Below are positions 10,636 through 23,224 of a stretch of DNA of 64,000 nt, in pieces. The stretch covers positions 236,945,102-237,009,101 of the forward strand of contig NC_086019.1 of the NCBI RefSeq assembly GCF_036323735.1, written 5' to 3'. The notes beneath the pieces were generated by a model, which ran no database searches, had not been told where the DNA came from, and saw nothing but the letters and a program-made list of their open reading frames with translations. Position 1 is the stretch's first letter. Every line of letters begins with the position of its first letter. The translations under genes and the position numbers were made by a program. The DNA is from Rattus norvegicus. Taxonomy: Eukaryota > Chordata > Mammalia > Rodentia > Muridae.

Positions 10636-11525
10636 GGCTCTCTCCTCCAGCCAAGCAAGATGCCCAAAGGAAAGAAGGCCAGGGGGAAGAAGGTGGCCTC
10701 GGCCCCCGCCGTGATCAAGAAACAAGAGGCCCAAAAGGTGGTCAATCCTTTGAGAAAAGGCCTAAGAACTTCGGCATTGGGCAGGACATCCAGCCCCAAA
10801 GGGATCTCACAGGCTTCGTCAAATGGCCCGGCTACATCAGGCTGCAGTGGCAAAGAGCCATCCTCTATAAGCGGCTCACAGTACCTCCTGCCATTAACCA
10901 GTTCAATCAGGCCCTGGGCAGGCAAACAGCGACTCAGCTGCTTAAGCTTGCCCACAAGTACAGGCCAGAGACAAAGCAGGAGAAGCAGCAGAGGCTGCTG
11001 GCCCGCGCTGAGAAGAAAGCTGCTGGCAACGGGGACGTCCCAACTAAGAGAGTGCCTGTCCTCCAAGCAGGGGTCAAAACAGTCACCACCTTGGTGGAGA
11101 ACAAGAAGGCTCAGCTGGTGGTGATTGCCCCTGATGTTGACCCCATTGAGCTGGTGGTTTCCCTGCCTGCCCTGTGTCGAAAGATGGGGGTGCCCTACTG
11201 CATCATCAAGGGAAAGGCCAGGCTGGGGCGCCTGGTCCACAGGAAGACGTGCACCACTGTTGCCTTCACACAGGTGAACTCGGAAGACAAGAGTGCTCTG
11301 GCTAAGCTGGTGGAAGCTATTAGGACCAATTATAATGACAGATGTGACGAGATCCGCCGCCACTGGGGAGGCAACGTCCTGGGTCCTAAGTCTGTGGCTC
11401 GCATTGCCAAGCTGGAAGGGGCAAAGTCTAAAGAACTCGCCACTAAACTGGGTTAAATGCACACTTAAGTTTTCTGTACATAAATATAATTACAAAATTA
11501 TCTTCCAAAAAAAGCAAAAACAAAA
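10636..11525 (+). pseudogene. Processed Rpl7a (eL8) pseudogene
   Basis: Retrocopy of ribosomal protein L7a mRNA. It has a 5' leader of the ribosomal type (CTCTCTCCTCC before the ATG at 10660), no introns, a 3' UTR with ACATAAATATAATTA, and an A-rich tail. The protein starts MPKGKKARGKKV, then a 4-base deletion near 10750 (AATCCTTTGAG where the parent has four more bases) shifts the frame; from EKRPKNFGIG the rest runs without a stop to KELATKLG at 11456. Missense changes are present (for example DLTGFVKWPGYIRLQWQ). It inserted after the A-rich tail of a SINE; imperfect ACAAAATG-like repeats flank it. It lies antisense to Brd10 in intron 2. A 282-residue ATG frame exists but starts in out-of-frame leader sequence, so a functional product is unlikely. 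Confidence 0.95.
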
Positions 11526-12624
11526 TGTGTAGTACCTTGTTTTTGCCCAAAGAATGAATTCACAGGTTGAGTATCTCTATTGAAAATGCTGGGGATAAAA
11601 ATTTTGGGATTTCATAGTGTTTGCATATACTTAAAGTATCATGCAGATAGAATCCAAATTTAAACATGAAATTAATTTATGTTCCACATATATGACTGAA
11701 GGTATTTTTATGCATATATGTACCACTTTAATGAGCCCATGTACTGAATGCAACCCATATAAACTTTTTAAATTTTGAGTGTACATTTCATCAGGTGTGA
11801 AAATTTCCATTTGTGGTGCTACATCAGACCTTCAAATTATCAGACTTTGGGAGTATTAAATCTTTTTATTTGAATACAGGATGTTCAACTCCTATGAAGG
11901 AACACCAATACTAAAATAGATAATAAAATAATAATAATAGTGATAATAACATTAATGAACCCCAAGTAGAGAAAGAAAACAAAAGAGAATCATGGTATTC
12001 TAGAGGCAATACAAATATGTCAATGAATTATTCTTTGTACTGATAAAGAAAAGTTACATGTTTCTGAAGAGATGGAAAGAAAAGCAACTAGTGCTTAGGA
12101 GAAGAATGAAAAAGGACATTTTCAGATGGGAAAAAACATGGACTGTTTTTGCCTAAATCGGTGTTAAGGAGCCTTTGGTTATTAGGTTAGCAACATGGTA
12201 GTTTCTGAAACTATTCACCTAATGGAGACACTAAAGTACACACACACATAGAATGATGAGATGACTTCTTCAGAATTCCACAGCAGGTCAGGGTAAGAGA
12301 GTGTAAGTGTAGAGTTTACTTGGCAGACTAAAGTTAGCACCAATTGGTTACTCTTGGAAGGAAATTAAGCAATGATATAATTCTGTTAGGTCAGGTCCCT
12401 AGAAGAGCCACTCTGCAGTTGAATTACGATGCTGACAATTCTATATGCACTGTGCAGTTACTTAGGGGATACTGCTCACAGTACTACTTATCAAGAGCTC
12501 TTTTTTCAGGGGAGGATGCAAGAATCTAGTCCAAGACTTTGGCTTCAGTAAGGAGGGGTAGAGAAGGAGTGTGTGTGGGTATGGAAACACATGGTTGCTA
12601 TGGGTGCTTGTTTGTTTGCTTTGT

Positions 12625-12775
12625 TTTGTTTGAGATAGGGTCTCACTTATGCAGCCCAGGTTGCCTGGAGCTCTCTATACACTCCAGCAGAAATCTTACT
12701 GCTTGTGTCCCAGTGAGCACCACATTCTGGGATTTAAAACAGGACTGTGGAGTCTTTCAACTGATCCTCAACAAT
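12625..12775 (-). repeat. B1 SINE, diverged
   Basis: GAGATAGGGTCTCACTTATG and CAGCCCAGGTTGCCTGGAGC on the plus strand, the reverse of a B1 end. Confidence 0.7.
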
Positions 12776-12844
12776 GTGGTAAATAGGGAATGGGAGAGCC
12801 TTAGTATCTAGAGCTCCAGAGATAATGTATGTAATCTACCATTT

Positions 12845-13060
12845 TTTAATTTATCCTGTGTATATGAGTGTTTTGCCTGTATGTATGTGAACCTCAGATG
12901 TGCCTAATGCCTGTGAAGAAGGCACTGGCTATCTGAAACTAAAGTTACAGAGAGTTGTGGGCCTCTCCATTTGGGTGCTGAGAATTGAACCTGGGTCTTC
13001 TACAAACAAGAGCTGCCAGTGCTCTTAAACACTGGAACCATCCACTTCCCAACCTCCACT
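12845..13060 (-). repeat. B2-family SINE (B3-like)
   Basis: TTTGCCTGTATGTATGTG, GGTGCTGAGAATTGAACCTG, GTGCTCTTAAACACTGG in minus-strand SINE order. Confidence 0.75.
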
Positions 13061-13077
13061 CCTGCCCTTTTGAGACA

Positions 13078-13212
13078 ATGTAGCTCACACCTTTAATCCC
13101 AGCAATGGGGAAACAGAAGCAAGTGCAGTCACGGTTTACATAGTAAGTTACTAACTAGTCAAAGATACATACATACTGAGACAATATCTTGAAGGAGAAA
13201 AAAAAAAAAAAA
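13078..13212 (+). repeat. B1 SINE, diverged
   Basis: GCTCACACCTTTAATCCCAG, then changed body and a run of A. Confidence 0.65.
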
Positions 13213-13311
13213 GGCAGGTAGGCTGAAGCTTTCCACATTTTCCTGATAAGACAGATTTTAAAACCAGCTCACCAAAACTTCAGTGACAGCCACATTAGTA
13301 AAATAAGAGAA

Positions 13312-13460
13312 AGCTGGGTTCAGCACACTGACTGCTCTTGAAGAAGTCCTGAGTTCAATTCTCAGTAACCAAATGGTGGCTTACAACTATCTAAAATAGG
13401 ATCTGATGCCCTCTTCTGGCTTGCAGGCATACGTACAGACAGAGCACTCATACATTAAAT
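13312..13460 (+). repeat. B2 SINE
   Basis: GACTGCTCTTGAAGAAGTCC, GAGTTCAATTCTCAGTAACC, GATGCCCTCTTCTGGCTTGC. Confidence 0.85.
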
Positions 13461-13535
13461 GAATGAATGAATGAATGAATGAATGAATGAATGAATGAAT
13501 GAAAGAAAGAAAGAAAGAAAAAAAGAAAGAAAGTA
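13457..13535. repeat. (AATG)n then (AAAG)n in SINE tail
   Basis: About eleven GAATG-type tetramers followed by GAAA units. Confidence 0.9.
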
Positions 13536-13866
13536 AGTAGTAGAATGTTACCTCACAATTCTACACCTTCTGTTTAGGGAAATATTAAAAGACTAAGAAT
13601 CATAAAGAACATAATTACTCATTTAAAAAAAACCCAAATGAACAAAACAATTGACCCTATTTTTTTCCCATATAAGTTCCCATTTTTTAAATGTTGTTTC
13701 TTACAGACCTGTTTCTTACATTTACCTGCAACTGTATGAAATAGTAATAGAAATTCTGTAGTTATTTTAGCTATGCATAATTTAGAAAGAACATTGCTAA
13801 TGATAAATGGCTTTACTAAAAAAAAAAAAACACATTTGAAAGTATCACTAGTTTTACAAACTTTTT

Positions 13867-13962
13867 TTTTTTTTTTGGTTCTTTTTTTTTCGGAGCTGGG
13901 GACCGAACCCAGGGCCTTGCGCTTCCTAGGCAAGCGCTCTACCACTGAGCTAAATCCCCAAC
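13867..13962 (-). repeat. ID SINE
   Basis: Minus-strand ID flanked by TTACAAACTTTT (13855-13866 and 13963-13974). Confidence 0.94.
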
Positions 13963-14569
13963 TTACAAACTTTTAATGAATGCTTATTTTAAATAAAAGA
14001 GGAAAAAATATAGACCTCTCTTTTCAAGTTTGCAATCCAGTAAAAACACAGAAGCTTCTATTAAAGATTATCCATTAAGGAAACGCTACAATGGAAGCAA
14101 ACTGAAAGCATGACTAAGGAAAAGCTAAGGCATCTGCATTTTAAAATAAGTAACATATATTATATTTTAGGAACATTAACCACTCTTATCAGCTAGGTTT
14201 TTAACATCTCTGCTAACAACAGAACGTCAAAGTTAAAACCAAAAAGGAACTTAAAGTTTAGTAGGAAAGTTACAGAAGCCCTTTATATGATCAGAGACAT
14301 ACATTTTTTTAAAAAAGCGCAAAGTAACCTAAATTATATCTATGTACTTTTCCAGGAAAATTAGACTTCTAGTAGTATGTCACATCTCTGAAAGTAAGAA
14401 CCTAAAATAATCAGAAACTCCTGATTATATAGTCTCCTGACTCAGCAGCTCCACTTAAGAAATATATACCTGGCCACATGCCCTCACCTTATAAGAGAGT
14501 AGTCAGGAGCATATAGTTTCTGGTATTTGACCTGGAACGTCAAGATTTGTATGGGAAATTAGTAAAAGG

Positions 14570-14759
14570 CAGGCTAGAGAGATGGCTCAGTGGTTCAAAT
14601 GGCTCGGTTGCTCTTCAAGAGGTCCTGAGTTCAAATCCCAGCCCACGTGGTGGCTCACAACCATCTATAATGTGATCCGATGCCCTCTTCTGGCATGCAG
14701 GTACACATGCAGACAGAGCACTCATGTACATAAAATAAATACATAAATCTTAAAAAAGA
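14570..14759 (+). repeat. B2 SINE
   Basis: GGCTAGAGAGATGGCTCAGT, GTGGTGGCTCACAACCATCT, GATGCCCTCTTCTGGCATGC, A-rich tail. Confidence 0.92.
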
Positions 14760-15136
14760 AATTAGCAAACGACTAGAAAGCTATAAAAATGTAGGATGAT
14801 AACTGTCAAATGTCACAGCTATTTTTTGTTAGAGAATTTGAAAATAGATTATAAAATCAGATTTCTATTTTACAAACATGTAGAAAATGCTTATTGCTCT
14901 AATTATGGTGATTTCCAAGTCAAAAGATGAGTTAGTTCATACAAGTATGTGAAACAATGAACATTAAAGGATACAATGTCTTATAATCCAAACAGTAAGT
15001 TTTATAAAAGTGTATATGAAAGGATTTTAAATACACTAAGATATCAAACTACTATCTGATGACATATTCTATGCTGAGTAAGATGTGCATGCCTGATACC
15101 TCAGCATTTGTCCTATAAGACAAGAGAATCAACCAA

Positions 15137-15137
<1 letters not shown>

Positions 15138-15185
<48 letters not shown>
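15138..15185. repeat. (TC)n microsatellite
   Basis: CT/TC dinucleotides with one TTTC break. Confidence 0.92.
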
Positions 15186-16439
15186 AATTCTAGATTCAAG
15201 ATTTTATGTAAGGAGTGCCGATATGTCCTTGTTTGAAAGTATTATATAACTTTTTGTTCAATAAATAAAGTCTACAAAATATATTCTTCCTTTAATGGTT
15301 CAAGGTCACCATGAGAAATAAAATGAAGTGGTTGGTATATTTTTACAGTTACAATTATTTTAGCAACCATAAATTAACTAAATCTAACTCAATTTTCTGA
15401 GTCTTTGACTTACTATATTGATGTTTTCTAGATCAAAAGGCTCTCTCTGCACACAATTAGCACAAACTGTTTGCTGTCCTGTCAGCATTTTCCTAAAGAT
15501 AGCTAACTATAAATTTACAAGCTCAGTTATACCCCCGGCCCTCAATATAGTTTAATGTGCAAATCACAATAGAATGAGTAGAGCATAGATACTGTTAAAC
15601 CAATAAACAATCTCCTTAGTTTAAGTGAAGGATAAATGAACTAGATGAAGTCAGAAACAAAAGACATATATAGACATGAAAGATACTTGGGAGATAAACT
15701 GTCATAATCTTGGAGTGTATTCAAAATGCATGTAAGAAATATGAACATTTCCAGAATGAACTTCAGATTTCTAACCTGTACAGTACAATAGATGGTAATA
15801 TCATTCACCAAAAAAATGGCACTGCACTGATGCTGAGTCTAGGAAGTAAGCCTGTGGGTTTATAACTGAGTCAGATATGAACAATTTAAAGATACTGTAC
15901 TAAGTAGCTTTAGTTTGCCTCTACATTCACCCCACTCTCTGCTGTACAGATGATCTACAGGCAACCTCATCCTCTTGGTGCCCTTGAATTCAGTCAATGG
16001 AGACCTCTGAGAACTGATCAGAAAGTATTTATTTTATTCTTTTGGCTCCCTCCTTAGCTTGAGTTGAACCCTTTAATAAGAGATGTCACACTTTCAAAAG
16101 AATTTTTCATAACTCCTTCCTAAGTACCAGAAACTACTCCCTCAAATGATTCCGTGAAGCAGCAGGGAAGAAATGCTTCCAAATTCATTTTTACAAAGCC
16201 AGTCTTATTCTGATATCAAAACTAATAAAAAGACAACAACAAAAAAGAAAACTACAGGGCAACATTCTCGATTGACATATATGCTATAGAATTCAATAAA
16301 ATACTAAAAAAACCCCAAACTGATCAATTAATATGTACAATATATTTTATGTTGTGTGCGTGTTACACGCCTGTGGCATTGTGAAGGCAAAGTTAATGTT
16401 GTTCTACTGTGCTCCATCATATTCTGTTGTTTTGGTTTT

Positions 16440-16590
16440 GTTTGATATCTCTGATATAGGGTCTTACTATGCAGTCCTGCTGTCTTTGAATCTATGTAGA
16501 ATAGGGTGGGCTGGAACTCACAGGAATCCACTTGTCTCTGCTTTCCAAGTGTTGGAACTAAAGGCATATGCCATCACACCAGGCACTTCA
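16440..16590 (-). repeat. B1 SINE
   Basis: ATAGGGTCTTACTATGCAGT, GGCTGGAACTCACAGGAATC, CTGCTTTCCAAGTGTTGGAA. Confidence 0.8.
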
Positions 16591-16784
16591 CCTCATTTTA
16601 TGGAGAAAGGGTCTCTTACTGAATAAAAACATGAAATGCTAGTGTGAAAATAATATTCTACCTAAGTACACAGTTTATGAAAGAGCTTTATTTTTGATAT
16701 CAACCCAAACAGCGGAAAACACACACTATCACTGAAGTCAATATAGTCTGCTAGTATAATACAATTTTCCTTTTTAAAAATTAA

Positions 16785-16786
<2 letters not shown>

Positions 16787-16828
<42 letters not shown>
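16787..16828. repeat. (GT)n microsatellite
   Basis: About 20 GT units. Confidence 0.95.
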
Positions 16829-16849
16829 CCGAATGTGTACATCCATGCA

Positions 16850-17146
16850 TATGTACAGATGTGTGCAGGGGAGTATGTGCTTGGTCTAATTACAGAGATT
16901 GGTATTGTGTGTCTTCCTCTATCACTTCCAACTTATTTTTCTGAAGCAGGGTCTCCCACCGAGCTTGGAGCTCACCAATTGCTTAGACTGACTGGGTGGC
17001 ACAGCCAGGGGATCCTCCTGTTTCTGCCTTCTAGTAACAGATATGTGCTGCCACATCTAGCTTTTTATGCATGTAGTCAGGATCAAACTCGGGTCCTAAT
17101 GCTTCACCAGCAAGCACTCTACCCACTAAGCCTTCTCCTTAGGCCG
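16850..17146 (-). repeat. B4-type SINE
   Basis: Minus strand: B1-like part (GCAGGGTCTCCCACCGAGC) fused to a tRNA-like part (GCAAGCACTCTACCCACTAA). Confidence 0.7.
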
Positions 17147-17154
17147 AATTTGGT

Positions 17155-17292
17155 TTTATGAGATAGGATCATAACACAGACCATGTTGACCCTCAAACTC
17201 CCAGTGAAGCCAAGGATGACTTGAATTTCTGATCTTCCTACCAACTCCTTCCAAGTGCTGAGACTATACATGTACGCCACCATGCCCAGTTA
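17155..17292 (-). repeat. B1 SINE, diverged
   Basis: GACCCTCAAACTCCCAGTG, CCTTCCAAGTGCTGAGACTA, CGCCACCATGCCCAGTTAAT. Confidence 0.7.
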
Positions 17293-17399
17293 ATCGGTAC
17301 AATAATGGGTTAATTTTTATAATTAAAAAATTACAAGTATGTAGTAACATTTTACATTAGATGAAGCACAAACTGACAGAATTAAGAAATAGCCAAAGG

Positions 17400-17485
17400 G
17401 GGGTTGGGGATTTAGCTCAGTGGTAGAGCGCTTGCCTAGCAAGCGCAAGGCCCTGGGTTCGGTCCCCAGCTCCGAAAAAAAGAAA
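17400..17485 (+). repeat. ID SINE
   Basis: Near-consensus ID with a 16-bp perfect duplication AAGAAATAGCCAAAGG (17384-17399 and 17486-17501). Confidence 0.96.
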
Positions 17486-18310
17486 AAGAAATAGCCAAAG
17501 GTCACTTACACTACATACTTACAAATTTCTATGTAATTACAAGTTAAAATGACTTATAATACAAAATATTATGGAAAGAAATTAGAGGAAACAATCACCA
17601 AAAATTAATCAGTAATATCTGTGCAATATTAATCAAAATCCCCTCAGACTTATTTTTTTTTATATAGGAACTTACAATATTCTAGAACTACATGGAAAAG
17701 TAAAGGTCATAATACAGACAAATGTAAAAATAAAAAATACAGATGGAAGGCTCACATTATCTAATTTTAAAGCTTACTATATAAAGTTGAATTCAAATAG
17801 TACTCAGTATTAGTATCAAATAAACAGTCATCAAATTAAGCAGAAATAGTTCAAACGTATTTATATATAATTGAATTCAGAATGAGTCACAAATACTTGT
17901 TCAATTAATTTCAATAAAGATGCATAAAGAATTCAGTGGAAAAATAATAGGTTTTCCCCCAATGAACGATATTGGCAAAACTGGTTACCGGTATGAAAAA
18001 ATTAGTTTTATACTTTTCTCACACTACACACAAAATTTTAACTTCAATTATGTAATAAATATAATCATAAAAATGGAAACCTAGAAACTTCTGGAGGGAA
18101 AAATTTCATAACCTCAGTTACGTCTATAGTTTTTTATACAGTTCACAGTAAGTGTAAATTAAAAAAAAAATCAACTGAACATCAAAGGTAAAACTTTCTT
18201 TTTGATATACAAGGAAAACAGAAAGGCAAGTCACAGTTTTGAAGAAACATCTGCCAGTCATATTTGTCTGGCAAATGACTTGTATTCTGAGTATATAAAG
18301 AATGCTTACA

Positions 18311-18405
18311 GGGTTGGGGATTTAGCTCAGTGGTAGAGCGTTTGCCTAGCAAGCACAAGGCCCTCGGTTCGGTCCTCAGCTCCAAAAAAAAAGGAAAAGA
18401 GAAAA
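18311..18405 (+). repeat. ID SINE
   Basis: Near-consensus ID with a 14-bp perfect duplication AAAGAATGCTTACA (18297-18310 and 18406-18419). Confidence 0.96.
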
Positions 18406-18734
18406 AAAGAATGCTTACAATTAAATAAGAAAACATAAGGGAGTTGGGTGGTGCATGGGACATTTCATGGACAATGTTCCACAATGGCTTATTCTCCTCT
18501 GCTTATTTGTGGCACAAATATATGTAAGGCTGAAAGAAAAGATGATCTGGGACTATTTCTAGCCTCTCACTATATATTCACACTTGGAAGATTAAATGTC
18601 TGTCATCATCTCAATACCTTTATTCTTAGACAAGTTCTCTGTTTCTTCTCATTTTCAAACTTACAGTTTCTTTGCTATTCTGACTTTTCTGCAAATCACA
18701 GTGTGGTGTCCTGCTTAGTAACACAGGCATAAGA

Positions 18735-18800
18735 GATGCTCAAAAACTATGTGACTCTGGGCAAACTACTTTATTTTCTGTGACTTGGGATACAAACTGA
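18735..18800 (+). repeat. Possible MIR fragment
   Basis: TATGTGACTCTGGGCAAACT resembles the MIR core. Confidence 0.5.
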
Positions 18801-18887
18801 CACACATGTTGAGAGCTAAGCCTGGCTCAGTAAATACTACACGTTTTCTTCCTTATTAGTATAGAGTCATTCTTACTGTGTATGGCT

Positions 18888-18972
18888 GGCCTTACTCACA
18901 GAGGACCACCTGCTTGAGTCCCGAGGACTGGGATTAAAGGCAAGTTCTACCACACACACCCAGTTGTGCCCT
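18888..18972 (-). repeat. B1 SINE fragment
   Basis: GGACTGGGATTAAAGGCAAG and ACCACACACACCCAG. Confidence 0.6.
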
Positions 18973-19621
18973 TGCTCTATGTCTACCAAGGCAGGTATAA
19001 GGTCCTATTAGGCCTTCCCAGAGTAATCTCATCTCTCTCTCCTCTTGGTGACTAGTAATAGAGGCACTGCCTGCCAATTTTCTGGTTACTCCATTCCAAT
19101 CAATTATGCACTACTGTCATGTTAATTTTAATTCTTTCTAAAAATCCCCATATCCTATAGCAGAAAAACTCTGGGCTACATACATGTGGGGAAATGTATC
19201 CAGAGTTGTATCCGAAATGAATCACCGCTAAAAAAAGCTAAGATTACTGAAAGTATCATGACTGTGTTTTAGCCCTACAATTATCAAAGCAAGTTACATT
19301 TATTAGTATAAGAGGAGCAAAATGGTTTAAATTGCTTCCAACTAGCACTAGCAAAACCTAACTATCTCAGCAAATATTCTTAGTATATTTGGTGTAAAAT
19401 CACTACTCGATTACAGAAATGAGTTTCACTTACCTCTTAGGGGCTCTATTTTGCTTTTGTTACAAAGAAAATTATTATATAATGCCATCACTCTATGCTC
19501 TGGGGCACAAAAAGGTACCCACTAATTGAGTATGAGACTCCTTCCTGAGGAGTCTAAAACAAGCAGTTATCCAAGAAGTTAATAAATGAAGGAAATGGCA
19601 GAGGTGGATTTGTGTCATTCT

Positions 19622-19840
19622 AATTTTTAAACTTTAATTTTTTATTTTATGTGTATGGATGCTTTATGTCTGTGTATTATGTGCATGCCTGGTGCCTTCA
19701 GAGGCCAGAAGAAGATGCTAGCTTCCCTAGGATTCGAGTTAGAGAGCTGTGAGCTACCATGTGGGTCCTTGGGAATTAAACCCAGGTCCTCTGCCAGGTC
19801 AGCGAGAGCCTTTAACTACTGAGCCATCTTTCCAGCCTCT
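19622..19840 (-). repeat. B2-family SINE (B3-like)
   Basis: TTTTATTTTATGTGTATGG, GAGCTACCATGTGGGTCCTT, TACTGAGCCATCTTTCCAGC. Confidence 0.85.
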
Positions 19841-20211
19841 ATGTCATTCTTAAATGTCATTATTTCTGGAGTTGGTAGTAATTTAAAGGTGCGTGTCCTT
19901 TCTAAAAATATAAGTCTATATAGAAAAACTGCTGTAATCTAAAGTTCCCCTGAGAAGATTTCTAAAAAACTAGAAAATTTTCTAAAAATTATTTTTGTAT
20001 AGTGTCAAAATGATTGTTTTACAATTTAAAACTATACTTTAAAATAAATTTCACTGATTCATTAACAACTCATATTTTGTTGACAGTGCACTACTACTAA
20101 ATACAGAATCCTACTAAAACGGGACCAAAACTGTGATATTGGCATATAAATGGAGCTATTCTTTTAAAAGTAATTCTTGTAAATCTGAACATTTAACATT
20201 TTAACATTTAC

Positions 20212-20412
20212 CTTTTTTCTTCTTTTGCTCTCAGCTGTTCTTCCTGTCTCAAAACTTGAACCATTATAGACTCAAAAACTCCACTTGTCAAACCTGCCAA
20301 ACTTCGAGGTGTTGACCGACGCCTTGTTGAAGTACATGCAGTTCCCTTCTCCTCCTCCAATCCATAATAGCCTCTAGATGTAACTGCTATCGTTGTCTTT
20401 TCTCTCAAGTGC
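20212..20412 (-). CDS. Brd10: Brd10 (Kiaa2026) coding exon 2
   Basis: Internal exon of 201 bp on the minus strand. The acceptor is TTCTTCTCCAAG|G and the donor AAAAAAG|GTAAATG. It completes the Arg codon split from exon 1 and ends with two bases of the next Arg codon, so all three exons join in phase. The peptide runs from HLREKTTIAVTS through a Thr/Ser/Arg-rich stretch (TSTRRRSTPRSL) to a helical, charged end (QVLRQEEQLRAKEEKR) that continues into exon 3. It links the bromodomain to the exon 3 region. The RRRSTPRS part looks like a basic, phosphorylatable linker; that is inference. Identity rests on similarity to KIAA2026. Confidence 0.92.
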
Positions 20413-21436
20413 CTTGGAGAAGAATAAGTCAATTCACAAGGTCAAATCTTCTGGATAAGCAACACACCCTTTCAACTAGTACCTTAAGTAGAATTTCTTT
20501 TCTGTCTACATACAAAATATTTAGTCAAACTTTCCTTTGCCATGTTTGAGATTTATCTTTCCCATACAAGAGTCTAACTCTTTCATATAAAATCCACTGA
20601 GGGGCGGTATCTCTTCTACATTTAAAAAATGTAAGTCTGAAGCATTCAAACTAAAGACTAAATACTAATTGTTGAATAGAAAGTTTTGTTTGAAATAGAG
20701 ATCATATTGTTTATTAATGTATGAGAAATGTACAATGATCTAAAAACATTTTGAGAAAAAAGATATTTGATACATAAATACTTTGGGGAAATTATTAATA
20801 AGTGCAGTATTACAATACATAGCAATTATATGGGCTGAGAATAAGGAATTATAAGGCCCAAGGAGAACAGCTGCCTAGCAATAACAGATCATGAGTAGAT
20901 GAATTAGAGGTTCATTTTAATGTGTTTTTACAAAGTGATCTAACTAATTCTGTAACATTACTTATCAATACTAATGAAAGAAAATATTAATAGAAATATG
21001 AATGAACAATGTAATGAAACCTGACTTCTGACTGAACTGTAAAAAGAATTTATAACTCTAGAATTCCTTTCCAATCTCAATGCTAATGTGTCTTTTACAA
21101 TATTTTTACTAATTCATTGAAATACTGGTCTAATGCTTAAAAATAGTATCTTAGTTCACTTAATTGTTCACAAATCATCTTAATGAATCTGAAATGACTA
21201 AAAATATTTATAATAGACTTAAGGATATAATTCAGAGGTAGCAAGTGTTACAACCCTAAGACTGATCTACAATACTGCCTCCCCTACCCCCTAAAAAAGG
21301 AAAAAAAGTCAATAAGAACATATTTATCCTGGAAAAGAAAACATTATACTGACCTTGCAAAGTTTTAAAGGCTAGTCCAACTACTGATTTTTAGGACTAT
21401 ATTTATTATATAAACAGTAATTATAAAAAAATTTCA

Positions 21437-21605
21437 GGCCTGGTGGTAGTGGTACATGCCTTTAATCCTAGCACTTAGGAGGCAGAGACAGGCAGATCTC
21501 TGAAACAGAGGCCAGCCTGGTCTATAGAGTGAGTTCCAGGATGGCCAGGGCTACACAGAGAAACTGCCTCAAGTAAGCAAGCAAGCAAACAAAAAATAAA
21601 TTTAA
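21437..21605 (+). repeat. B1 SINE
   Basis: GCCTGGTGGTAGTGGTACAT, GGAGGCAGAGACAGGCAGAT, AGGGCTACACAGAGAAACTG. Confidence 0.92.
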
Positions 21606-22354
21606 AAAATTCAGATAAAATCTCTCTTCTACCTTTGTAGAGTATGCCAAAACCTCTAAAAACTTCACACATGTTCTTTCTACAACGGCAAACTCAAGTC
21701 AGTACTTAAGGCATATCACTCAAATCCTCAAAGACACTCAAAATACTATGTAATAATTTATAATAATAATTCCCACCTTGCAGCCCTTCCCACTCTTGAG
21801 TGTTCTTACTTTACCTTAACAAATCCATATTCCCTCTGTTTATGCAACCAGACACACAAAAAAGAACTTATATGAATTAAATGTTGGCAATAGTTGTATT
21901 TCCTTGCTTTTCTAAAAACTGTCGAAAAGATTACTGAAGCATAAACTTTTATACTATAAGATATAATTAAAGCCCCGACCTTTTTATACAGTGTCTACGT
22001 TGACTTATGACTATAAATTAGAATAACTTATCAATCTTACATTCACTGGCACCTAGATTCCATGAATGGATTCTATTGAATTATTGTACTAGTGTTTTTT
22101 GTTACAAGGATGTAACATTAACTGATATAGCTTTATATAAGATAAGAATATTAGTTTTCTAATGGAGAATCTGAGCCAATCTGGTTTGCTATTTCAGGCA
22201 GTCATCTTTTTTTAAAAATTAATATTTTAATTTAAAAATTTACATTCATTGTATATTTGGAAGGGCATACATGCCACAATATGCCAGTAGAGATGAGAAA
22301 ATAATATTGCTTTCAAATATCAGTACATTCTTTCTACCTTTTAACAGAATTTTA

Positions 22355-22535
22355 CATTTATGTATTTGTGTGTGTGCGTGTGTGTGTGTGCGCGTGTGTG
22401 TAGGCTGGTATGCATGGAGGTCAGAGGACAATTGAAAATTGGTTCTCTTCTTCCACATGGAGGTTCCAAGGAGTGAACTCTGGTTATTAGTCTTGGCAGC
22501 AGGACCTTTACCTGCTGAGCCATCTCCAAGGCCCA
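22355..22535 (-). repeat. tRNA-derived SINE (B4/B2-like) with (GT)n
   Basis: A GT/GC-rich tract at 22366-22400, then GGAGGTCAGAGGACAATTG, TTACCTGCTGAGCCATCTCC in minus-strand order. Confidence 0.7.
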
Positions 22536-23224
22536 GATTACATTCATTAACATACCTTAGAACCAATTCATCTGAGGACCAGGTGCTTATATATAAACTC
22601 ACAAATGTAAAAAAAGATTTTGAATAAAATCACAAATAAATGATCACAAATAAATGGCATCTAGAAGTATGTGTGCTTATTTATGTATGAGTTCAATTTC
22701 TTAACCTAGATTACCACAAAGGCTTCAAGACAAGGTTTTTTTTCCTTTCCTTTTGTTCTAGGAATACAGAAACCTGCATAACGCTTTTAAAAGTGAGTTG
22801 GAGTATGTCATTACTTTGCTGTCTCCTCCTAAATCTTCCAGTTCTACTTGTAACACATCTGCTGTTCTTATTATCTAAGACCTTATCTCCTTAAGGTCAC
22901 CCTTTCTGCTTTTCTAAGCCTTTGTTCTCTATGCTAGCAAAGTCTCCCATTGGCTCTTAAGCACACCAACATTCCCATTTCCCTAGAATCTTTGCACTCC
23001 ATTACTCGTCCATAAAAATACTCTTCCCCAGATGCTTACATGGAGGCCTCTCATTTCAACCATTTTTTAGATGCCACCAAATCTGAAAGGGTTTCTAATT
23101 ATGATGTTTAATAACATCTCCCCTATTACTCTATGACCTTATACTGGTTTCTTTGTCTTTATGTTACCTATCAACACAGTGTTAAATAGTATTTACTTAA
23201 TAACTGTCTACACCCCACCCCTGG

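Larger units (their letters stand above)
5522..20211 (-). other. Brd10 intron 2
   Basis: 14.7-kb AT-rich intron. Besides the repeats and the Rpl7a pseudogene listed separately, I see nothing recognisable in about 5580-5880, 9260-9510, 9720-10390, 11530-12600, 13540-13850, 13980-14565, 14760-15135, 15190-16430, 17500-18300, 18420-18730, 19000-19620 and 19845-20200. Confidence 0.85.

Noticed and set aside
10458..11462. 334-residue minus-strand open frame
   Set aside because: Antisense shadow of the Rpl7a pseudogene.
13457..13535. CRISPR-like or minisatellite array
   Set aside because: Simple tetramers in a SINE tail, no spacers, and the DNA is mammalian.
17400..17485. tRNA gene or BC1 RNA gene
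   Set aside because: The tRNA-Ala-like core with an A-rich tail and target-site duplication is an ID SINE; the unique region of BC1 is missing.
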